Part shown: positions 1-8,846 of the stretch, one piece after another
Layout: each line of letters opens with the position of its first letter
Numbering within the stretch: position 1 is the first letter of the stretch
DNA from: Thermococcus sp. AM4
Lineage (GTDB): Archaea > Methanobacteriota_B > Thermococci > Thermococcales > Thermococcaceae
Direction: 5' to 3'
NCBI RefSeq assembly: GCF_000151205.2
Contig: NC_016051.1
Span: forward strand, 310,001-374,000
DNA: 64,000 bases
Notes under the pieces: model-generated
Told to the model about the DNA's origin: nothing
Seen by the model: only the letters and a program-made list of their open reading frames with translations
The model's database searches: none
Position numbers and translations under genes: made by a program

Positions 1-298
1 CCGTCATGTGGGGCCAGACCGCGTAGTTCTGAAAAACCATCCCTATGTTTCGCTTTTCAGGTGGCACAAAGACCCCCTTGGCCGGTGAGGACACGAGTTT
101 GTCCCCTATGTAGATCTCCCCGTCTGTGGGCTCCTCCAGGCCGGCTATCATCCTGAGCGTCGTGGTTTTTCCGCAGCCGCTCGGCCCGAGGAGCGTCATG
201 AATTCCCCATCCTTAATATCGAGGTTTATCCCCTTAACGGCGGTAACCTCTCCGAACTTTTTAACCAGATTAACAAGCCGTATTCCCGCCAATTTCAC
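1..298 (-). CDS. ABC transporter ATP-binding protein, N-terminal part (Fe(III)/thiamine-type importer), cut by window edge
   Basis: Only the first ~99 residues are in the window. The N-terminus has the usual ABC layout: Walker [10 protein letters not shown] near residue 38, then a Q-loop [11 protein letters not shown] near the edge. It should power the importer encoded just upstream in the same operon. The start is a GTG at 298 whose last two bases overlap the TGA of the permease (GTGA overlap), so the two are translationally coupled. A paralogous ATPase lies at the other end of the window (62844-63905) and has a nearly identical Q-loop region. The signature motif and Walker B lie outside the window. 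Substrate is inferred from the neighbours. Confidence 0.9.
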   Translation of the reverse strand, partial: MKLAGIRLVNLVKKFGEVTAVKGINLDIKDGEFMTLLGPSGCGKTTTLRMIAGLEEPTDGEIYIGDKLVSSPAKGVFVPPEKRNIGMVFQNYAVWPHMT

Positions 299-1953
299 AA
301 CCCCCTTGCCCCCATTTTTCCCGTGATCCTGTTAACCGCGAGCTGGACCAGAATGACGACCACCGCGACAACGGCTGAGAGGGCGTATGCCGCGGTGTAC
401 TGGCCCTCCTCCATGAGGTTGTAGGTGGCCACGCCTATGGTCGGGTGGTTCGGTGGGTAGATTATGATCGAGACCGTCAGTTCGCTCAGGGTGGGCATGA
501 AGACCAGTATCCAGGCCGCTATGAGGCCGGGCTTGATGAGGGGCAGGACTATGTTCTTCATCGTCGTGAGCCAGTTCGCTCCGCACATCAGCGAGGCTTC
601 CTCGAGGGTTTTGTCTATCTGGAGCAGAGAACCCACCGTTGTCCTGACGCCGTAGGAGAGGTAGCGGATGAAGTAGGCGAAGGGTATGATCCACAGCGTG
701 TTGAAGATGGGCGTCTTAATGAAGGCGAGGATTATGGCCACGCCGACCACGGTTCCGGGAAGGGCGTAGGGAACCGAGGAGAGCCAGTCCATGAAGAGGC
801 GGCCCTTCACGTTGGTTTTCACGATCATGTACGCTAACAGGGCCCCGAAGAGCGTAACTATCGTTGAGGCCGTGAATGCCGAGAAAACGCTGGTTTTCAG
901 CGCCGCGGTTGTGGTTTCATCTTCGAGCAGAACGAACTTGAAGTTGTTGAGGGTGAACGACGAGAGGCTGGTGAGGGGTGAGTATAGGTTCTTGAGGAAC
1001 GCGCTGAAGAACAGCGAGAGCAGGGGAATCACGGAAGTCAGGGCCAGGAACAGGAAAACAAAAAGTGCCACAAGCCCCTTACGCCGGCCGAGAGCTATAA
1101 CCGCTGGACGCACGGTCTTTCCTGTGAGGGTTGTGTACCTCTTCCGCCCGAAGGATCTCTTCTGGATGAGGAGGGCAAACCCGGTTATGATGACGAGTAT
1201 CAGGGAATAAGCTATGGCGCGGTCTATGTCTGGGATCGAGAGCGTGCTGTAAATCCTCGTTGTCAGGACGTAATACCTGGCCCTATCCCCTATGAGTGCA
1301 GGGATGCCGAAGTTCGCACACGTGGCTACGAAAGCCAACAGGGCCCCCGAGGCAATGCTGGGCATGACCAGTGGTATGGTAACGTCCTTCGCGACTTTGA
1401 AGGGGCCCGAACCGCTCATCCTCGCCGCCTCTTCGAGCGATGGATCCATCTGCTCAAGGGCCGCCGCCACCGTGAGGAAAACGTACACGTAGAACTTGAG
1501 CGTCATGACGAGAACGAGGCCGGGGAAGGAGTATATGTTGACCAAGTTACCGCTTCCCCCCAGCCCGTTCCAGATCCGGTTTATGTAGCCCACGTATGGA
1601 GCCGCCAGCTGGATCCAGGCTATGGCGCTGACGTAGGGCGGCAGGATGAAGGGCAGAACCGCGAGGAAGCGAACAACCTTTCTCCCGGGCAGGTTCGTCC
1701 TGACGACCAGGAAGGCCAGCGGGACGCCTATGATGACCGCGAAGAACGTGACTATCACGGCGAGTTTGACGGTGTTGAAGGTGTAGACCCACGTGTTGGG
1801 GTCGGAGGCGATGACTTTGTAGGCGTAGCCGAAGCCCCTCTCGCCGAAGAGGCTCTTGTATATCAGCACCGCGAGGGGATACGCTATCGTGATCAGAAGA
1901 ACCAGGAGGGACAGCAGCCACATGGCCTGGGTGAACGTTATCTTCCTCTCCAT
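295..1953 (-). CDS. ABC transporter permease, fused double-domain type (FbpB/AfuB-like)
   Basis: A 552-residue integral membrane protein made of two binding-protein-dependent permease halves in one chain. Each half carries an EAA-type coupling loop: [19 protein letters not shown] near residue 180 and [19 protein letters not shown] near residue 465. Fused permeases with two such loops are typical of Fe(III) (Fbp/Sfu) and thiamine importers. The start is taken as ATG 1953, seven bases after a GGAGGG Shine-Dalgarno; an upstream in-frame start at 1968 would bury that site. The gene lies between the binding lipoprotein (30 bp away) and the ATPase (GTGA overlap). The ligand cannot be told from sequence; ferric ion or another small oxyanion or cofactor is possible. 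Confidence 0.9.
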   Translation of the reverse strand: MERKITFTQAMWLLSLLVLLITIAYPLAVLIYKSLFGERGFGYAYKVIASDPNTWVYTFNTVKLAVIVTFFAVIIGVPLAFLVVRTNLPGRKVVRFLAVLPFILPPYVSAIAWIQLAAPYVGYINRIWNGLGGSGNLVNIYSFPGLVLVMTLKFYVYVFLTVAAALEQMDPSLEEAARMSGSGPFKVAKDVTIPLVMPSIASGALLAFVATCANFGIPALIGDRARYYVLTTRIYSTLSIPDIDRAIAYSLILVIITGFALLIQKRSFGRKRYTTLTGKTVRPAVIALGRRKGLVALFVFLFLALTSVIPLLSLFFSAFLKNLYSPLTSLSSFTLNNFKFVLLEDETTTAALKTSVFSAFTASTIVTLFGALLAYMIVKTNVKGRLFMDWLSSVPYALPGTVVGVAIILAFIKTPIFNTLWIIPFAYFIRYLSYGVRTTVGSLLQIDKTLEEASLMCGANWLTTMKNIVLPLIKPGLIAAWILVFMPTLSELTVSIIIYPPNHPTIGVATYNLMEEGQYTAAYALSAVVAVVVILVQLAVNRITGKMGARGL

Positions 1954-1983
1954 TTTAGCCCCCTCCAAGAAAGAAAAAGGAGA

Positions 1984-3045
1984 TCAGCCCATGATCTGGG
2001 AGAACTGATTCCTGACGTCCTCAAGCTGGGAGGAGAGCTTTTCCCAGTCTATCTTGATCTGGGGTATGTTCTCTATGCTCGGCGTTCCCTTCGGGGGTGT
2101 CACATCGGTTCTGGCAGGAATTATGCCGTACTGAACCAGCAGTTCCTGAACGTCCTTTGAGAGGAGGAAGTCCACGAAGGCCTTGGCCGCCGCCGGATTT
2201 TTCGTGGTCTTCATTATCGCTATCGGGCTCGGTATCACAACGGTGCCGTCCTCGGGATAGACGTAGTTTATTGGAGCCCCATCCTCCATCGATTGTCTGA
2301 CCATGTAGTCGAGCGTCACGCCGATGGGATCCTGGCCCTCTATTATGGCGTTTTTAACCGCGCCGTTGCTCTTCAGGACGACGATTCCCATCGACCTGGC
2401 CTTCTTGAAGTAGTCCCATCCGTACTTCTGGCTGATGCCGTAGACCCACGCCGTGGCGGCGCCCGAGTACAGCGGGTTCGGAACCGCCACCCAGCCCTCG
2501 GCGTTGTTCCACGGGCTCGGGAGGGAAGACCTGTAGTTGGGGTCGATGAGATCCGTCCACTTCTTGGGCGGGTTCTGTATTATCTTCGTGTTGTACGCTA
2601 TAACCGGGGCTATGAACCTGCCGGCGATCCAGTAGCCATCCGGGTCTTTGGCGAAGTTGGGAACCTTGTCGGCATCTTTGGGCGTGTACTTCATCAGAAC
2701 TCCTTTGTTCTTCAGGTAGATCGTGTTTCCGGGGTCGGCGAGCCACACAACGTCGGCGATGATCTTCCCGGACTCAATCTCTGCGTCCAGCTTGGTCATG
2801 ACCTTTGAGGCCCCGCTCCGGTAGACCTCAACCTTGACGTTCGGGTACTTCTTCTGGAACTCGTCGGCTATCTTGATGGCAATGTCCTTGGGAATGGATG
2901 TGTAGAAGTGGATCGTTCCCCTTATCTGGGTTTCACTTCCGCTCGGCGAGGAAGTCGAGGTGCCGCTGCCCCCGCTTATGCAGCCGCTTCCGGCTAACCC
3001 AAGCGCCAGAACAAAAATTAACAGAGAAACAAATAGCTTTTTCAC
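1984..3045 (-). CDS. ABC transporter substrate-binding lipoprotein (family 1 / Fe(III)-type)
   Basis: A 353-residue exported binding protein. The N-terminus is basic-hydrophobic and ends in a lipobox-like LAGSGC, so the cysteine is probably lipid-anchored, followed by a Ser/Gly/Thr-rich tether of about 25 residues. The body (IHFYTSIPKDIAIKIADEF, later VDFLLSKDVQELLVQYG) matches the FbpA/IdiA-like family 1 fold. The start is GTG 3045: it gives a compact signal peptide (VKKLFVSLLIF) and follows a GGGTGATCC ribosome site. First gene of a three-gene import operon, with a TATA box at 3079-3088. Ferric binding tyrosines were not verified, so iron as ligand is an inference from family and permease type. 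Confidence 0.88.
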   Translation of the reverse strand: MKKLFVSLLIFVLALGLAGSGCISGGSGTSTSSPSGSETQIRGTIHFYTSIPKDIAIKIADEFQKKYPNVKVEVYRSGASKVMTKLDAEIESGKIIADVVWLADPGNTIYLKNKGVLMKYTPKDADKVPNFAKDPDGYWIAGRFIAPVIAYNTKIIQNPPKKWTDLIDPNYRSSLPSPWNNAEGWVAVPNPLYSGAATAWVYGISQKYGWDYFKKARSMGIVVLKSNGAVKNAIIEGQDPIGVTLDYMVRQSMEDGAPINYVYPEDGTVVIPSPIAIMKTTKNPAAAKAFVDFLLSKDVQELLVQYGIIPARTDVTPPKGTPSIENIPQIKIDWEKLSSQLEDVRNQFSQIMG

Positions 3046-3078
3046 TGGGATCACCCAAAACGTATGGAAGTTTTAACA

Positions 3079-3088
3079 ATATAAAAAT
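3079..3088 (-). promoter_or_regulatory. TATA box for the left-end ABC import operon
   Basis: Reading the minus strand, TTTTTATATT lies about 34-43 bases before the GTG start at 3045, which places transcription initiation near 3057 and leaves a short leader carrying the GGTGATCC ribosome site. No other TATA-like stretch is closer. Confidence 0.6.
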
Positions 3089-3240
3089 TTTGGAAACCTT
3101 ACGTTCTGGAGCTAGGGTTTGGGGTCATGGTGTATCCTCTACGAACTCGAGAACTGTCCGATGCCAGTTTCGCGGAGTGTGAGCTTATTCACGAGGCGGA
3201 CTGGTGAGTTAAAGCCTTTTACCTCTTTTATTCTGTTGCT

Positions 3241-4044
3241 TCAGAGGTCAACGCTCCTCGTCATCGCGCCGTCTATGACGACGGTGGAGCCGAGCATGTA
3301 TTCGGCATCATCGCTGAGCAGAAAGGCCACGAGCGAGCCGAGTTCTTCCCACCTCCCGGTTCTGTGGAGGGGTGTCCTGCCGAGCACCTCGCGTTCCCAT
3401 GTCTTCTCGAAGGGCTCTCCCCTCGCCTCGGCAACCGCCCTGAGGTTCTCCCGCGCACCGGGCGTGTCGAAGCTGCCAAGCAGAACGGAGTAGGCCCGAA
3501 TTCCCTTACCCCCGTATGTCCTCGAAACGCTCTTGGCTAACTGAACCAGCCCAGCGCGCGTTACATCGGCGAGGACGAGCGGCGGCATGGGCTCCTTTAT
3601 CGAGACGGAGTTAAGGTAGACGAGAACACCCCTCCGCTTCTTTTCGAGCCATTCCCTGATGAGAAGGGTCGTTAGATAACCAGGAGCCACCGTGTGGAGT
3701 GCCGAAGCCTCAATCCAGTCGAGGTAAGTGGCTTCGTGGAGGAGGCACGGCTCACAGCGGACGTTTCCGGCGTTCCAGACGAGGGCGTCAACCCCACCGA
3801 GGAGCTCCCAGCCTTCTTTCACAATGTTCTCAAGGTCCCCCTGGTCAAAAAGATTGGCCTCAACGGCGTAAATCTCACCGTAGCTCGAGAGCTCGTCGAG
3901 GGCCTTTCTCAGGTTTTCCCGGCTTCTGGAGCTTATAACAACCCTCGCGTTCCTCCTCAAGAGCTCCCGCGCGACGTTGAAGCCTATTCCTCGCGAGGAG
4001 GCCGTTACTATTATGCCCATCCCCTTCAGGTCGACCTCAATCAT
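3241..4044 (-). CDS. SDR-family protein with altered catalytic site
   Basis: A 267-residue short-chain dehydrogenase/reductase fold. The Rossmann glycine motif is TASSRGIGF (residues 14-22), the NAG motif is WNAGN (90-94), and a serine in LNSVS (S146) matches the catalytic serine. The following catalytic pair YxxxK is replaced by A159-D-V-T-R163: the spacing is right (13 residues after S146) but the tyrosine is absent and the lysine is arginine. It may therefore be a non-oxidoreductase SDR or use another residue. It is transcribed divergently from the FAD oxidoreductase at 4211 with about 165 bp between them. Substrate unknown. Confidence 0.8.
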   Translation of the reverse strand: MIEVDLKGMGIIVTASSRGIGFNVARELLRRNARVVISSRSRENLRKALDELSSYGEIYAVEANLFDQGDLENIVKEGWELLGGVDALVWNAGNVRCEPCLLHEATYLDWIEASALHTVAPGYLTTLLIREWLEKKRRGVLVYLNSVSIKEPMPPLVLADVTRAGLVQLAKSVSRTYGGKGIRAYSVLLGSFDTPGARENLRAVAEARGEPFEKTWEREVLGRTPLHRTGRWEELGSLVAFLLSDDAEYMLGSTVVIDGAMTRSVDL

Positions 4045-4096
4045 GGTAGCGCATACGGGGACGGGCTAATAACCTTTGTCCCGATGACGAATTAGG

Positions 4097-4114
4097 TTTC
4101 CCGAATTTGGGAAA
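4097..4114. promoter_or_regulatory. Inverted repeat TTTCCC-N6-GGGAAA between divergent genes
   Basis: A perfect 6-bp inverted repeat with a 6-base centre (GAATTT) sits midway between the SDR start (4044) and the FAD oxidoreductase TATA region (about 4150). It looks like an operator for a dimeric regulator, but no regulator is recognised and chance occurrence cannot be excluded. Confidence 0.3.
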
Positions 4115-4162
4115 TCCCTGTCATTGTGGCAACGTTTTCGGGAAAAGAAACTTAAGGTGCAA

Positions 4163-4179
4163 AACCTTCGGTTTTCAAC
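4163..4179. promoter_or_regulatory. SurR-type extended site upstream of FAD oxidoreductase
   Basis: The plus strand reads AACCTTCGGTTTTCAAC, which is AAC-N5-GTT-N3-AAC; the reverse complement is exactly GTT-N3-AAC-N5-GTT, the extended recognition pattern described for SurR of Pyrococcus furiosus. It lies just after a TATA-like ACTTAAGG (4149-4156) and before the GTG start at 4211, a position expected to block transcription when SurR is bound. A second site of the same form is at 34352-34368. Confidence 0.6.
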
Positions 4180-4210
4180 AGGTTTCTTGAAAAACTTTGG
4201 GGGTGATACG

Positions 4211-5257
4211 GTGAAGTTCTACATCTGCAGGGAGAAGAGCGAGCCGAAGCCCTTCAAAATAGCAATCATCGGAGCCGGCCCGGCTGGGCTGACGGCCGCC
4301 GGCTACCTCGCGTGCAGGGGCTACGAGGTTCACGTCTACGACAAGATGCCAGAGGGCGGTGGAATGGTGGCCTTCGCGATTCCAGAGGCGAGAATACCGA
4401 TAAAAACCGTTAGAGAAGGTGTCAAGGACCTCGAAAAGCTCGGCGTGAACTTCCACTTCAGGACGAAGGTAGTCTATGACTCCCCCCGGGAACTCGGGGA
4501 CGAGTGGGCCGAGCACTTCGTATCGCTCGAGAGACTGCTCGGCGAGTTCGATGCCCTTCTCATAGCCACGGGCGCCTGGCGTCCAAGGAAGCTGAAGGTT
4601 CCGGGCGTTGATTTGCCGGGCGTTTACGATGCGCTTAAGCTACTCCACCACATAAAGATGGCCAGGATAGGCTACTATCCCTGGGACAGCGTTCCCGACT
4701 TGAAGGGCAAGCACGTCGTCATAATTGGAGCGGGCTACACCGCGGTTGACGTTGCCCTCGAATCGAGGCTCCTCGGCGCTGAAAAGGTCACGATGGTCTA
4801 CCGCCGCTCCCTGGAGCAGAGCTACGCAAAGGCCGAAATCAGGAAGCTCATCGAGGAGGGTCTTGAGTTCATTGAGATGGCCTCGCCCGTGAGAATCATC
4901 GGCGAAAATAGGGCGGAAGGGGTCGAGTTCGCGAGGACGAAAATCGTTGAGGGAAGCGTCGTTACAACGGACGAAAGGTTCATCGTTGACGCCGATGTTG
5001 TGGCTTATGCCATCGGCCAGTTGCCAACGAGTCCGATTCGCGAAGTCGTTTGTGCGAACGAGGAAATCCTGAAGGAGGCCGGGATTTTCTTCGCCGGAGA
5101 CGTCGTCGCGCCGAGGAACATCGGAACGGCGATGCGTGAAGGGAGAGCGAGGGCGAAGGAGATAGAGGAGTGGCTCACAAAGAAGGCGCCGAGAAAGGTC
5201 TTCCCCGTCCCCGTTACCGCCAGGCTGATAGGCTCAGTCCTAAGCGGGAAGTGCTGA
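4211..5257 (+). CDS. FAD-dependent pyridine nucleotide oxidoreductase, GltD/glutamate synthase small-subunit-like
   Basis: A 348-residue flavoprotein. IAIIGAGPAGLTAAGYLA near residue 17 is the FAD dinucleotide-binding motif, VVIIGAGYTAVDVALE near residue 170 the NAD(P) motif, and AGDVVAPRNIGTAMREGR near the C-terminus the second FAD-contact motif. It lacks the N-terminal 4Fe-4S domain of full GltD or SudA proteins, being over 100 residues shorter, so it probably pairs with other electron carriers. The start is GTG 4211 after a GGGGGTGAT ribosome site; the ATG at 4124 lies upstream of the expected transcription start. The promoter carries a SurR-like site, which suggests a role in sulfur or redox metabolism. 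Glutamate synthase activity is only one option. Confidence 0.85.
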   Translation: MKFYICREKSEPKPFKIAIIGAGPAGLTAAGYLACRGYEVHVYDKMPEGGGMVAFAIPEARIPIKTVREGVKDLEKLGVNFHFRTKVVYDSPRELGDEWAEHFVSLERLLGEFDALLIATGAWRPRKLKVPGVDLPGVYDALKLLHHIKMARIGYYPWDSVPDLKGKHVVIIGAGYTAVDVALESRLLGAEKVTMVYRRSLEQSYAKAEIRKLIEEGLEFIEMASPVRIIGENRAEGVEFARTKIVEGSVVTTDERFIVDADVVAYAIGQLPTSPIREVVCANEEILKEAGIFFAGDVVAPRNIGTAMREGRARAKEIEEWLTKKAPRKVFPVPVTARLIGSVLSGKC

Positions 5258-5262
5258 CGAAA

Positions 5263-6301
<1,039 letters not shown>

Positions 6302-6465
6302 ACCTCAAACAACTTTGACTCAATGCTCTGCGGAGATATCTGCCCGTTAGGTCCAAGACACGGAGAAAGAAAAAGCCCGCAATTGAAGCTTACATGGGAA
6401 TATTCGGTGAGGCCTCCCCTGGGGAGCTCGATAAATACGCCCTTGAGCTCTGGTTTTTTGGATAG

Positions 6466-6552
6466 TTTGCACTCGCACTGCAAACTCTTTTTAAATTCCT
6501 TTGCAGTAGAAATGCAAAATCTTTATAAACATCTTTGCACTACAACTGCACA
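6466..6552 (+). repeat. Tandem 34-bp operator/promoter repeat ahead of ATPase gene
   Basis: Three palindromes of the form TTTGCA-N7-TGCAAA begin at 6466, 6500 and 6534, exactly 34 bp apart; the third is TTTGCA-N7-TGCACA. The intervening 15 bases are also repeated, CTCTTTTTAAATTCC and ATCTTTATAAACATC, each containing a TATA-like core. So the whole unit of palindrome plus TATA box is duplicated. The final palindrome runs into the ATG at 6552, whose A is its last base. This is best read as an autoregulatory operator array on a leaderless gene. There are no unique spacers, so it is not a CRISPR array. Confidence 0.75.
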
Positions 6553-7709
6553 TGCTTGAGATACAGAACCCGTGGTGGTTTGGCGAATCTGACAGAGACT
6601 GGGAGCTCTTCGAAAAGCTCACCTATAAGGTCAGGCCGAAATGGCTCGACGAACTCTCATTGGAGCCTTTTTCGCTCAACTTCGTCGTCGGACCGAGAAG
6701 GGTCGGGAAAACCATCGGAATAAAGCTTCTCATTAAAGAGCTCCTCAAAAAAGTCAGTACTCCCTATGCCGTCTTTTACTTCAGCTGTGACGTGCTTGAG
6801 GACTACAAAGAGCTTTTGGAGGTTCTAAACGAGTACCTCCAACTGAAGAGACGAAAAAACATTAAAAAAGCTTTCATATTCCTCGATGAGGTTAGCTTAG
6901 TTGAGGACTGGTGGCGTGCCCTGAAGTTCCTCATAGACAGGGGCGAGCTGAGGAACGATGTCGTCACCGTAACGGGCTCGATTTCCCTTGCTCTTGGACG
7001 GCACTTTGAGACGTTTGGGGGCAGGCGGGGGAAGGGAAAGACCGTCGAGGTCATGCCGCTGAGCTTCCGCGATTATTACCAGCTCTTTTACGAGGACTTC
7101 TTTCCGTTGAAGGGGAACGAGGTCTTCGAGAACTACCTTGAAACCGGCGGCTATTTGGCCTATCTAAACGGCACCCTTAAGGTTGAGGAGCTCGTGGGCT
7201 TCCTGAAGGCGGACCTGAAAGCTTTAGAGCGCTCGACCGACCTCGCGAGGGACGTCATGGGCGCTATACTCGATAAAGCGCCATCACCGACTTCCTTCAA
7301 CGCGATAGCGAAGGCCGTCGGGGTTTCGCCCCACACCGCGAGGGATTACGTTGAGCTCTTCGAGGCGCTTCACGTCCTCCTGCAGGTTCTCTACCTCGGA
7401 GGCGATGGGAAGGTCTATCCGCGGAAGGAAAGAAAGCTGATTCTCCGTGACCCGTTAATCGTGAGGGCCATGGAGCTCTGGACGAGGAGAAAGGTTGATA
7501 GGGCCGCTCTCTACGAGTGGCTCGTTCAGGAGCACCTGCACCGGAAGTTCGGGGAGGTTTACTACTACCGGAACTCCTACGAGGTCGATGCAATCGCTGG
7601 AAACCTGAAGGTCGAGGTGAAGTCGGGGGAGAGAAGGGGAAGGTACCCGAAGGACGTTAAAGTCCTGAAGGGCCCGGAGGTTCCGGGATTCCTTTACGAC
7701 CTCACTTAG
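6552..7709 (+). CDS. Archaeal AAA-type ATPase with C-terminal PD-(D/E)XK-like domain (AAA_14/DUF4143 type)
   Basis: A 385-residue protein. Walker A is GPRRVGKTIG (residues ~51-60), Walker B KAFIFLDEVSLVEDW (~110), followed by a TGS sensor (VTVTGSIS). A winged-helix-like stretch (SPTSFNAIAKAVGVSPHTARDYVELFEAL) lies near 240-268. The C-terminus has EVDAIAGNLKVEVKSG, with an acidic residue then E-x-K as in PD-(D/E)XK nuclease folds, to which the DUF4143 region is related. Substrate and role are unknown; members are scattered, lineage-variable genes in archaea. The gene is preceded by a three-fold operator array and is probably leaderless. It converges on, and overlaps by 8 bp, the unknown gene at 7702-8583. 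Confidence 0.8.
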   Translation: MLEIQNPWWFGESDRDWELFEKLTYKVRPKWLDELSLEPFSLNFVVGPRRVGKTIGIKLLIKELLKKVSTPYAVFYFSCDVLEDYKELLEVLNEYLQLKRRKNIKKAFIFLDEVSLVEDWWRALKFLIDRGELRNDVVTVTGSISLALGRHFETFGGRRGKGKTVEVMPLSFRDYYQLFYEDFFPLKGNEVFENYLETGGYLAYLNGTLKVEELVGFLKADLKALERSTDLARDVMGAILDKAPSPTSFNAIAKAVGVSPHTARDYVELFEALHVLLQVLYLGGDGKVYPRKERKLILRDPLIVRAMELWTRRKVDRAALYEWLVQEHLHRKFGEVYYYRNSYEVDAIAGNLKVEVKSGERRGRYPKDVKVLKGPEVPGFLYDLT

Positions 7710-8583
7710 CGAACTCCCTTATCCCCTCCACGTCCCTCCGCTGAACCAGCCTGAGGAGCTTAACCGTGTAGGCTATCTCAAGCGCGTTCTCCTCAGGGTT
7801 TTCGAGGAGTTCGTCAAGTCGATTGAGCAGGTCTCCCTCCGCCCGCTTCATGGCCTCGCCCGAGAACCCCGCGTATTCGAGGGCCTTTGCTATGGTGATG
7901 AGCTCAGTGAAGACTTTCGTTCCCTTCTCCTCCGGAATCCCTGCCTTTCTGAGTTCCTCCTCGACGGCTTTCTTCGTTTCGGGGAAGGTTGGTTTCGCCG
8001 GTTCTTGTGACGGTCTGACTGCCGCAGATGGAATTGCTGCTCGCGTCGCTGTGGTGCTTCTCGGTTTCGCTCCGTACTCTTCCCCGAAAAGTGTGTCCAA
8101 GTACTTGTTAAGTTTTTCCAAGTTTTTATACTCCTCCGTCTCTATCCAGTTCCTTCCTTCGGGTCCCAAGTACTTTACCAGTTCTTCGACCGCTTCCATT
8201 GCAAGAGGGAGATACTTGGTGAGTATGCGGCTCTTCTTTATCCAGATGTTGTGGCTGTCGACGAATCCCGTTACGAACCTTTTTCGGAACTCCGGATCCT
8301 TCAGCTTCTCGTACTTTGGGAGGATGTATCCCTCATAAGGGAGCAAGTTCTTTGGCAGTTCTATTTCACCTGCTATTTCCTTCACGTTTTCCTTGTGGTA
8401 GTATGCGACCTCCTCCTCCGCGAGATTCTTCAACAGGTGTTCCTGCCGCTTCCCGAGCTCCTTCCATCTTCTTATTTTGTTTTCCATTGCCGGCAGGATG
8501 CTCAGCAGCTGGAGGAGGAGCGTCCAGCGCTGGGCGTCCTCCTTCGTGGGGGCGATGTACTTCGCGTGCTCCTCGCTTATCAA
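7702..8583 (-). CDS. Hypothetical helical protein with Ala/Thr/Pro linker
   Basis: A 293-residue protein that I do not recognise. It is mostly alpha-helical by composition (many E, K, L), with an N-terminal part to about residue 175, a low-complexity linker rich in Ala, Thr, Pro and Ser (about 176-205), and a helical C-terminal part. No signal peptide or membrane segment. The only available start is a TTG at 8583 with a GGTGG two or three bases before it, which is poor spacing. Just upstream, the same strand holds further coding-like sequence in other frames (see 8584-8846), so this may be the 3' part of a larger decayed gene. Confidence 0.5.
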   Translation of the reverse strand: MISEEHAKYIAPTKEDAQRWTLLLQLLSILPAMENKIRRWKELGKRQEHLLKNLAEEEVAYYHKENVKEIAGEIELPKNLLPYEGYILPKYEKLKDPEFRKRFVTGFVDSHNIWIKKSRILTKYLPLAMEAVEELVKYLGPEGRNWIETEEYKNLEKLNKYLDTLFGEEYGAKPRSTTATRAAIPSAAVRPSQEPAKPTFPETKKAVEEELRKAGIPEEKGTKVFTELITIAKALEYAGFSGEAMKRAEGDLLNRLDELLENPEENALEIAYTVKLLRLVQRRDVEGIREFAK

Positions 8584-8846
8584 TCCACCGAAGTAGTTAT
8601 GTGTGTGTTATGGCGTTCACCAGTGCATCATGCCTCACGTCGGCACTGGCGTCCTTCGGCCCGGGTACCTCTCCGTAGCGCCTTATGATATGCTTTTTTA
8701 ATGTAGCATTGTGCCTATGTAGTGTGTGTGTTATCGAGGGAGTCCACCACCACGATCTCCCTCGATGTAGGCTTGATTCCCTCGAACTTTTTATGCTTCT
8801 TGCCCGTCCGGGCATAGACGTATCGGACTACCAAGGAAACCACCCC
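8584..8846 (-). pseudogene. Coding-like remnant upstream of the hypothetical gene, broken at CA-repeat tracts
   Basis: On the minus strand, fragments in different frames read like protein: one includes TGKKHKKFEGIKPTSREIVV and ends after an AACACACAC tract; another includes GEVPGPKDASADVRHDALVN and ends ITHT-stop after a second CACACACA tract. In the next frame the reading continues NYFGGLISEEH into the gene at 8583. The tracts lie at about 8601-8611 and 8722-8734 (plus-strand GTGTGTGTTAT at both). I read this as one gene broken by frameshifts at dinucleotide repeats, but cannot prove a common protein. CCAGTGC and GCACTGG also form a short inverted repeat here. Confidence 0.4.

Noticed and set aside
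6466-6552. Possible short CRISPR array (regular 34-bp units)
   Set aside because: The whole 34-bp unit is repeated, with TATA-like cores in the intervals; there are no unique spacers and only two and a half units, and the array ends at a start codon.
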